Position numbers and translations under genes: made by a program
Part shown: positions 34,407 to 39,024 of the stretch, piece by piece
Numbering within the stretch: position 1 is the first letter of the stretch
How the letters are laid out: each line of letters begins with the position of its first letter
Notes under the pieces: generated by a model
What the model was told of the DNA's origin: nothing
The model's input: the letters and a program-made list of their open reading frames with translations, nothing else
Databases searched by the model: none
Source: Pseudomonadota bacterium
GTDB lineage: Bacteria; Pseudomonadota; Alphaproteobacteria; Reyranellales; Reyranellaceae
DNA: 39,024 bases
Assembly (NCBI GenBank): GCA_018240685.1
Contig: JAFEFG010000039.1
Coordinates: 1-39,024 of the forward strand
Direction of reading: 5' to 3'

Positions 34407-35318
34407 TCAACCATTGCCATCGATGAGACGGACGTGCGGCAGCCTCTTCCGCACCTCGCGCAGCAACGCCTCCGGCACCGGCCTCGTTCCGTGCAGGATG
34501 GCGGACAGGCTCGAGACGTCGAACTCGCCGAAGCGGGGATGCAGCAGAAGCTGGGCGATCATGTCCGGCACCAGTTGAGCATGCGTCACCTTGTCGATCG
34601 CTACAATCTGCAGCACCTCGTCCGGTTCGAAGCGCGGCACGAAGACGTGACGCCCGCCCGCCAGCGTGACGGCAAAGGTCAGTGCATCCTCGGCCAGTTC
34701 GAACATGGGTGACGCGTGCAGGTAGACGGTCCTGTCGTCGAATCCGATGAGCGCGGCGGCATTGCGGGCGTTGGCCGCCATCTCGGCATGGGTCAGGGAA
34801 GTCCGGGAAGGGGGGATGCCGTCATAGAACAGGCCGGCAAGGTCTCCATCTCCTGCGCCATGGTCGGGAACGGGGGCGTAGGCGGTCAGGTCCTCGTAGT
34901 GGAGCATCCCCTCGGGCGAGGCAATGTCGTCGATCCACAGGACCTCGCGCATGTCGCTCGCGCGGCTTTCGAGTTCCGTCAGATGGTGGGCCATCGTGCC
35001 GTCGAGGAACAGCAGGATGGCACCCGAGTCGGCAAGGATTTCCCCGATCCGGGGGGCCACGAGGCCGGTATCGATCGGCACGAAGACCGCTCCGATCCAT
35101 GTGGCCGCATACATGAGTTCCAGATACCGGTCGCTGTTCTGCGCCAGGATGGCGACGTGGTCGCCGCGGCCGACATTCAGGGTGACCAGGGCGCCGGCGA
35201 CCCGGCTTACCCGATCCAGGGTCTGACGCCAGGTCCGTCGCCGTGGCGCGAAGCTGGTGGACTGGGCGTTCGGCTTGCGCTCGGCCGCCCGGTGCAGCCC
35301 CTGGGTCAGTGCATCCAT
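34407..35318 (-). CDS. Truncated, degenerate AMP-binding (adenylation) protein
   Basis: A 303-residue protein equal to the first 60 percent of an adenylate-forming ligase. The N-terminal subdomain is clear (VGRGDHVAILAQNSDRYLEL, ATWIGAVFVPIDTGLVAPRI), but the ATP-binding P-loop (normally TSGTTGxPKGV) is YDGIPPSRTSLTH at about 165-177, losing the glycines and lysine, and translation stops right after RLIDGNG, where the ligase motif QGYGMTE should come. The C-terminal domain is missing. The stop at 34407 abuts the complete ligase. It is either an inactive regulatory or carrier protein, or a decayed gene whose 3' part was lost by deletion. Confidence 0.7.
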   Translation of the reverse strand: MDALTQGLHRAAERKPNAQSTSFAPRRRTWRQTLDRVSRVAGALVTLNVGRGDHVAILAQNSDRYLELMYAATWIGAVFVPIDTGLVAPRIGEILADSGAILLFLDGTMAHHLTELESRASDMREVLWIDDIASPEGMLHYEDLTAYAPVPDHGAGDGDLAGLFYDGIPPSRTSLTHAEMAANARNAAALIGFDDRTVYLHASPMFELAEDALTFAVTLAGGRHVFVPRFEPDEVLQIVAIDKVTHAQLVPDMIAQLLLHPRFGEFDVSSLSAILHGTRPVPEALLREVRKRLPHVRLIDGNG

Positions 35319-35379
35319 GATGCGATGCTAGGGTGCGGCTCATTCGCGCCGCAAGGACTATCGTGCTAGAGGTAAGGCC

Positions 35380-36615
35380 ATGAACTCAATGAGCCGCCCG
35401 TCGATGCAGGGAACGCCGCCGGTCTTCAACCCGCTCGATTCCGGATTTCTCGCCGATCCCTATCCCTTCTACCATCGTCTCCGTGACGAGGCCCCGGTAT
35501 TCAGGACGGAGCAGGGCTTCTGGTTGCTCAGCCGGTACGACGATGTCTCTTTCGCGTTACGCGACAAGCGCTTCGGCAAGGACTTTGCCGGCACCGTCCG
35601 CCGCCGCTATGGCGAGGACCGGATGCACGAGCCCGTCATTGCCAATCTCGCGCTGACCATGCTGGTCCTCGATCCACCTGATCACACCCGGCTGCGCGGC
35701 CTCGTGACCAAGGCCTTCACTGCCCGGCGGATCGCCGATATGCGGCCGCGTATCCGCCGCCTGGTCGACGAGCAGCTTGACCGCGTCGTCGACAAGGGCG
35801 GCATGGACGTGATCCTCGACCTGGCCCACCGCCTGCCGGTGATCGTGATCTGCGACATGCTCGGCATCCCGGAGGAGCATCGCTCCGCCTTCCTGGTCGG
35901 CAGCAACGTCAGCGGCCGCGTTCTCGATCCGGTTCCGATGACGCGGGAGGAGTTCGACCGCGCCAACGTGATGACAGTGGCCGGGAACACCTATTTCGAC
36001 CAGCTTTGCGAACTGCGACGCCGCGAACCCCAGGACGATCTCACGACCGAACTGGTGAGAGCCGAGGAGGCCGGCGACCGGCTGAGCAGCGAGGAGCTTC
36101 GCGCAAATATCGGCCTGCTGTTCGGCGCCGGCCACGAGACCACGACGAACCTGATCGGCAACGGATTGCTGGCGCTGCACCGGTCTCCCGACCAGTGGCA
36201 GAGGCTGAAGGACGATCCCTCGCTCATTCCGGGGGCGGTCGAGGAACTGCTGCGTTTCGACTCGTCGGTCCAGATGACCGGGCGGGTGACGAATGCGGAA
36301 GTGGAGATCGGCGGGGCGACGATCCCGGCCGGGGAGAACGTCATCACGCTGCTGGGAGCCGCCAACCGCGATCCTGCGCACTTTGCCGATCCCGATCGAC
36401 TCGATGTCGGGCGAGAGAACGTGCGGCCGATGTCCTTCGGCGGTGGCATCCATCATTGCCTTGGCGCGCAGCTCGCGCGCCTCGAGGGCGAACTGGTGTT
36501 CACGGCTTTGGTCGAGCGCTTGCCCAATCTCGAGCTGCCCGAAAAGGACAAGCCCGACTGGCGGCAGAATTTCACCCTCCGCGGCCTCAACAAGCTTCCT
36601 GCAGTCTGGCACTAG
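35380..36615 (+). CDS. Cytochrome P450
   Basis: A 411-residue soluble bacterial P450 that hydroxylates an organic substrate with O2; needs a ferredoxin and reductase, none of which is here. Seen: heme-thiolate loop FGGGIHHCLGAQLARLE with C360, I-helix GAGHETTTN (Thr for oxygen activation), K-helix EELLR (ExxR), and RDPAHFADPDRLDV (PERF-like). Family and length are normal; the subfamily cannot be told. It starts the operon with the PP2C phosphatase 3 bp downstream. Divergent from the truncated adenylation gene across 61 bp. Confidence 0.94.
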   Translation: MNSMSRPSMQGTPPVFNPLDSGFLADPYPFYHRLRDEAPVFRTEQGFWLLSRYDDVSFALRDKRFGKDFAGTVRRRYGEDRMHEPVIANLALTMLVLDPPDHTRLRGLVTKAFTARRIADMRPRIRRLVDEQLDRVVDKGGMDVILDLAHRLPVIVICDMLGIPEEHRSAFLVGSNVSGRVLDPVPMTREEFDRANVMTVAGNTYFDQLCELRRREPQDDLTTELVRAEEAGDRLSSEELRANIGLLFGAGHETTTNLIGNGLLALHRSPDQWQRLKDDPSLIPGAVEELLRFDSSVQMTGRVTNAEVEIGGATIPAGENVITLLGAANRDPAHFADPDRLDVGRENVRPMSFGGGIHHCLGAQLARLEGELVFTALVERLPNLELPEKDKPDWRQNFTLRGLNKLPAVWH

Positions 36616-36618
36616 GAC

Positions 36619-37326
36619 ATGGGTGCTCGATGGCGGGGCGAAGGCGGCCAGGACCGTGGCCGCCGTCCGTACCAGGAGGATAGCTGGGCATTGCGGTCGT
36701 TGGCCGACGGGGCGCTGCTGGCGATCGTGGCCGACGGCATGGGCGGGCATGCGGGCGGCGCCGTGGCGTCGAAGCTCGTCGTCGACGCCGTGGCGAGCAC
36801 GATCGAGCGCGGCGGTTCGCTGGCGGATGGCCTGCAGGCCGGGAACGAGGCCGTGCGGCGGGGCGGCGAGGGCAAGCCTGAACTCGATGGAATGGGGTCG
36901 ACGCTCGTCGCCGCTCTCGTGAAGGGCGAGGAAGTAGACTGGATCAGCGTCGGCGATTCTCCCTTTTACCTGGTCTCGGCGGGCGAGCTGGAGCGGCTCA
37001 ATGCCGATCATTCGATGGCACCGCAGATCGATGCCCTCGTGGCCCGCGGTATACTGACCGCCGAAGAGGCGGCCACCCATCCGGGCCGGCATACCCTGCG
37101 CGAGGCGGTCATGGGCGTGCCGTTGAGTTTGATCGATCAGGGCAGCCGTCGCGTGGGCGCGGACGCCCGACTCCTCCTGTGCAGCGACGGCATCCAGACA
37201 CTTGATGACGAGACGATCGCGGCCTGTGCGTCGGGGCCGGTGCAGAAGCTGATCAACGCGGTTCTCGCCGCCGGCGCTCTCCATCAGGACAACGTCACAG
37301 TCATCAAGCTGGAAAAGGTGCCATGA
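36619..37326 (+). CDS. PP2C-family serine/threonine phosphatase
   Basis: A 235-residue stand-alone PP2C metal-dependent protein phosphatase. Seen: the metal-binding DGMGGHAGG, GMGSTLVAALV, VGDSPFYLVSAGEL, and C-terminal SDGIQTL and QDNVTVIKL, so all PP2C motifs for two Mg/Mn ions are there. It begins 3 bp after the P450 stop and ends in ATGA over the asparaginase start, so it is translationally coupled on both sides. Its target is unknown; no matching kinase lies in the window. Confidence 0.9.
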   Translation: MGARWRGEGGQDRGRRPYQEDSWALRSLADGALLAIVADGMGGHAGGAVASKLVVDAVASTIERGGSLADGLQAGNEAVRRGGEGKPELDGMGSTLVAALVKGEEVDWISVGDSPFYLVSAGELERLNADHSMAPQIDALVARGILTAEEAATHPGRHTLREAVMGVPLSLIDQGSRRVGADARLLLCSDGIQTLDDETIAACASGPVQKLINAVLAAGALHQDNVTVIKLEKVP

Positions 37327-38324
37327 GCGGCGGACCGGTCGTCATTGAAGTCACACGTGGACCCGTCGTCGAGAGCCGTCACGAAGGTATCGCGGCCGTG
37401 GTCAAGCCGGACGGTACGGTCGTCGCTTCCTGGGGCGACATCGACGCGGCGGTGCTGCCGCGGTCGGCGAACAAGCCGATCCAGGCCATGCCGTTCGTTG
37501 CAAGCGGCGCGGTCGAGAAGTTCGGCCTCGGCAACGAGCATATCTCCCTGGCCTGCGCCTCGCATAACGGCGAGCCTCGCCATGTCGAGACGGTGCGGAC
37601 CTGGCTCGGCAAGATCGGCTTGAGCGAGGCCGACCTCGAATGCGGCACCCATCCGCCCCGCCTCCAGGCCACGATCGAAGCGCTGGTGCGGGAGGGGGCG
37701 GTCGCGACGCCTGCCTTCAACAATTGCTCGGGCAAGCACAGCGGCTTCCTGACGACTGCGATGACCTATGGCGAGCCGACCAAGGGCTACATCAAGTACG
37801 ATCATCCGGTGCAGCGCCGTCTGCGCGAGGTGATGACCGATCTCTGCGGCGTGGATGCCGACGACTTCGCCTACGGCATCGACGGATGCGGCATTCCCAC
37901 GCTGGCGACGCCGTTGCGCAGCCTCGCGCGCGCCATGGCCACCATGGCGGATCCGTCGCGGCTTTCGTCCAGGCATGCGGAGGCCGCGAACCGCATTCGC
38001 GCGGCGATCAGCGCCGAGCCCTTCATGATGGCGGGAACGGACCGCTTCTGTACGCGCGTCAACGGCATGCTCGCGGGCGTGGTGCAGGTGAAGACGGGCG
38101 CGGAAGGGGTGTTCTGCGGGATGCTGCCGACGCTGGGGCTCGGCATTGCGCTCAAGATCCGGGACGGCGCCGGGCGCGCGGCCGAGGTTGCGATGGCGAC
38201 GCTGCTTGGTCATCTGGGCCTGCTCCCCGCCGACCAGAAGGAGGCGCTGCTGCATCCGCCGGTTCGGAATGTGGTCGGGCTTCTGGTGGGCGAGATGCGA
38301 CCGGCAAAGAGCTGGCTGGGGTAG
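37323..38324 (+). CDS. Class 3 (Rhizobium etli ReAV-type) L-asparaginase
   Basis: A 333-residue asparaginase that hydrolyses L-asparagine to aspartate and ammonia. It matches the ReAV class at its key residues by position: catalytic Ser-Lys pair S48/K51 (RSANKPIQ), S80 (CASHNGE), and zinc ligands C135, K138 (NNCSGKHSG) and C189 (DGCGIPT). The second catalytic lysine is probably K257 (VKTGAEG), about six positions earlier than in ReAV. These residues are known from R. etli; the match here is read from sequence. Its ATG overlaps the PP2C stop as ATGA. Confidence 0.92.
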   Translation: MSGGPVVIEVTRGPVVESRHEGIAAVVKPDGTVVASWGDIDAAVLPRSANKPIQAMPFVASGAVEKFGLGNEHISLACASHNGEPRHVETVRTWLGKIGLSEADLECGTHPPRLQATIEALVREGAVATPAFNNCSGKHSGFLTTAMTYGEPTKGYIKYDHPVQRRLREVMTDLCGVDADDFAYGIDGCGIPTLATPLRSLARAMATMADPSRLSSRHAEAANRIRAAISAEPFMMAGTDRFCTRVNGMLAGVVQVKTGAEGVFCGMLPTLGLGIALKIRDGAGRAAEVAMATLLGHLGLLPADQKEALLHPPVRNVVGLLVGEMRPAKSWLG

Positions 38325-38332
38325 GACCTGCA

Positions 38333-39024
38333 GTGAGCGTTACGCTCGACATCCTGGAGATGGGCGCGCGGGGCGACGGCATCGGCGAGTTGGAGGGGGA
38401 GCGCTTTTTCGTACCCTTCGTCCTGCCCGGCGAGACCGTCGAGGCCGAGCCTCTCGAAAAGCGCGGCGAAGGCACGGCGGCCCGGCTGGTCGAGGTGCTG
38501 GCGCCCTCCCGTCATCGCGAGACACCGCCCTGCGCGCACTTCACGGTCTGCGGCGGCTGCGTGCTGCAGCACTGGCGCCGCGACGCATATACGGCCTGGA
38601 AGGCCGGGCTGATCGATCGGTCGCTGAAGCAGCGCGGCGTGCAGGCGCCGGCGTTCGAGCCGCCGATGGTGGGCACGCCCGGCGAACGTCGGCGCGTCGA
38701 TTTCGTGCTGCGTCGGCAGGGCCGGCGCGTGCTCGCAGGCTTCCACGAAAGGGCAAGTCCGCGGGTCGTCGACGTGGGTACCTGTGTCGTCGCACGGCCG
38801 ACGCTGTCGGCGCTGCTGGAACCGCTCCGCGTTGCATGTGCCGACATTCTGCCGGACGGTGCGGCGGCGGATGCGATCGTGAACGAGACCGACAGCGGTC
38901 TCGATGTGCTGATCCGGCCGCACAAGCGCCTCGACCTCTCCATCGAGCGACGCCAGGCGCTGGTGGCCCTGGCGGAACGGGCCGATCTGGCGCGGCTGAG
39001 CTGGGGGGACCGGGCGAGAGCCGA
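38333..39024 (+). CDS. RlmD/RumA-type RNA 5-methyluridine methyltransferase, 5' part
   Basis: The first 230 codons of a TRAM-domain, 4Fe-4S RNA (uracil-5-)-methyltransferase; the window ends inside it. Seen: an N-terminal TRAM-like domain (LDILEMGARGDGIGELEGER), and the cluster ligands C67, C73 and C76 in PCAHFTVCGGCVLQHW, typical of RlmD/RlmCD (the fourth ligand would be downstream or at C173-region). GTG at 38333 with AGGA 7 nt upstream is the start. The SAM-binding domain with the catalytic Cys lies beyond the window. Likely co-transcribed with the asparaginase (8 bp apart). Confidence 0.85.
   Translation, partial: MSVTLDILEMGARGDGIGELEGERFFVPFVLPGETVEAEPLEKRGEGTAARLVEVLAPSRHRETPPCAHFTVCGGCVLQHWRRDAYTAWKAGLIDRSLKQRGVQAPAFEPPMVGTPGERRRVDFVLRRQGRRVLAGFHERASPRVVDVGTCVVARPTLSALLEPLRVACADILPDGAAADAIVNETDSGLDVLIRPHKRLDLSIERRQALVALAERADLARLSWGDRARA

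Noticed and set aside
35334..35353. TGCGGC/GCCGCA inverted repeat in the P450 promoter gap as an operator
   Set aside because: Only 6-bp arms with an 8-bp spacer in GC-rich DNA and no regulator gene adjacent.
1..39024. CRISPR arrays, insertion sequences, prophage genes, toxin-antitoxin pairs
   Set aside because: No regularly spaced repeats, transposase/integrase frames or paired small genes were found on either strand.

Overview
The window is GC-rich, almost fully coding chromosomal DNA, most likely from an alphaproteobacterium. The gene families (FUSC/MarR pair, DUF2189 membrane protein, ReAV-type asparaginase, nitronate monooxygenase, phthalate-dioxygenase-like Rieske oxygenase, many amidase and GST-type catabolic enzymes) suggest a metabolically versatile soil or water bacterium of the Rhodospirillales/Reyranella kind. 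That placement is inference from gene content only. There are no insertion sequences, prophage genes, CRISPR arrays or rRNA, and one tRNA.

Layout: 1-1071 is an incomplete argE on the minus strand, followed by tRNA-Ser(GCU) with a good promoter. 1312-3309 is an AT-richer, gene-poor island holding a JmjC/cupin-like oxygenase and a doubtful small membrane protein. 3310-7321 holds a FUSC efflux gene with its MarR regulator (ATGA-coupled, with a clear palindromic operator), a divergent OmpA lipoprotein and a DUF2189 protein. 7574-12934 is a minus-strand catabolic run (amidase, MetE-like, GMC oxidoreductase, D-2-hydroxyacid dehydrogenase). 13024-15067 is a LysR/nitronate monooxygenase divergent pair. 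15064-18195 is a tight minus-strand run of Rieske oxygenase, glutamine-synthetase-family ligase and CutA. 18342-21047 carries an alpha/beta hydrolase, a zinc alcohol dehydrogenase and a GST. 21145-24958 is a NEW3-domain protein plus ABC-2 exporter, with a GNAT-like gene that seems to start at CTG. 25146-28461 is a minus-strand operon (FAH-family, amidase, RluA-type), divergent from a DapA-family lyase/dehydratase. 29489-30814 is a MurA whose catalytic cysteine is aspartate. 30838-31493 is a strong promoter, an attenuator-like leader and a GNAT gene. 31496-35318 holds a two-helix membrane protein, a GST, a complete acyl-CoA ligase and a truncated adenylation-domain protein. 35380-39024 is a plus-strand operon: cytochrome P450, PP2C phosphatase, class 3 asparaginase and the start of an RlmD/RumA-type RNA methyltransferase.

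How it fits together: most enzymes act on amides, amines, nitro compounds, keto acids and aromatic rings, so the region reads as an accessory catabolic segment interleaved with housekeeping genes (argE, murA, rluA/rlmD-like). The items that most deserve a second look are the Rieske plus glutamine-synthetase-like pair (a possible gamma-glutamylation route like aniline oxidation), the attenuator-like leader or small RNA at 30838-30981, the C-to-D MurA, and the truncated adenylation protein fused by overlap to a full ligase. Nothing here can be proved to be an undescribed system from sequence alone.
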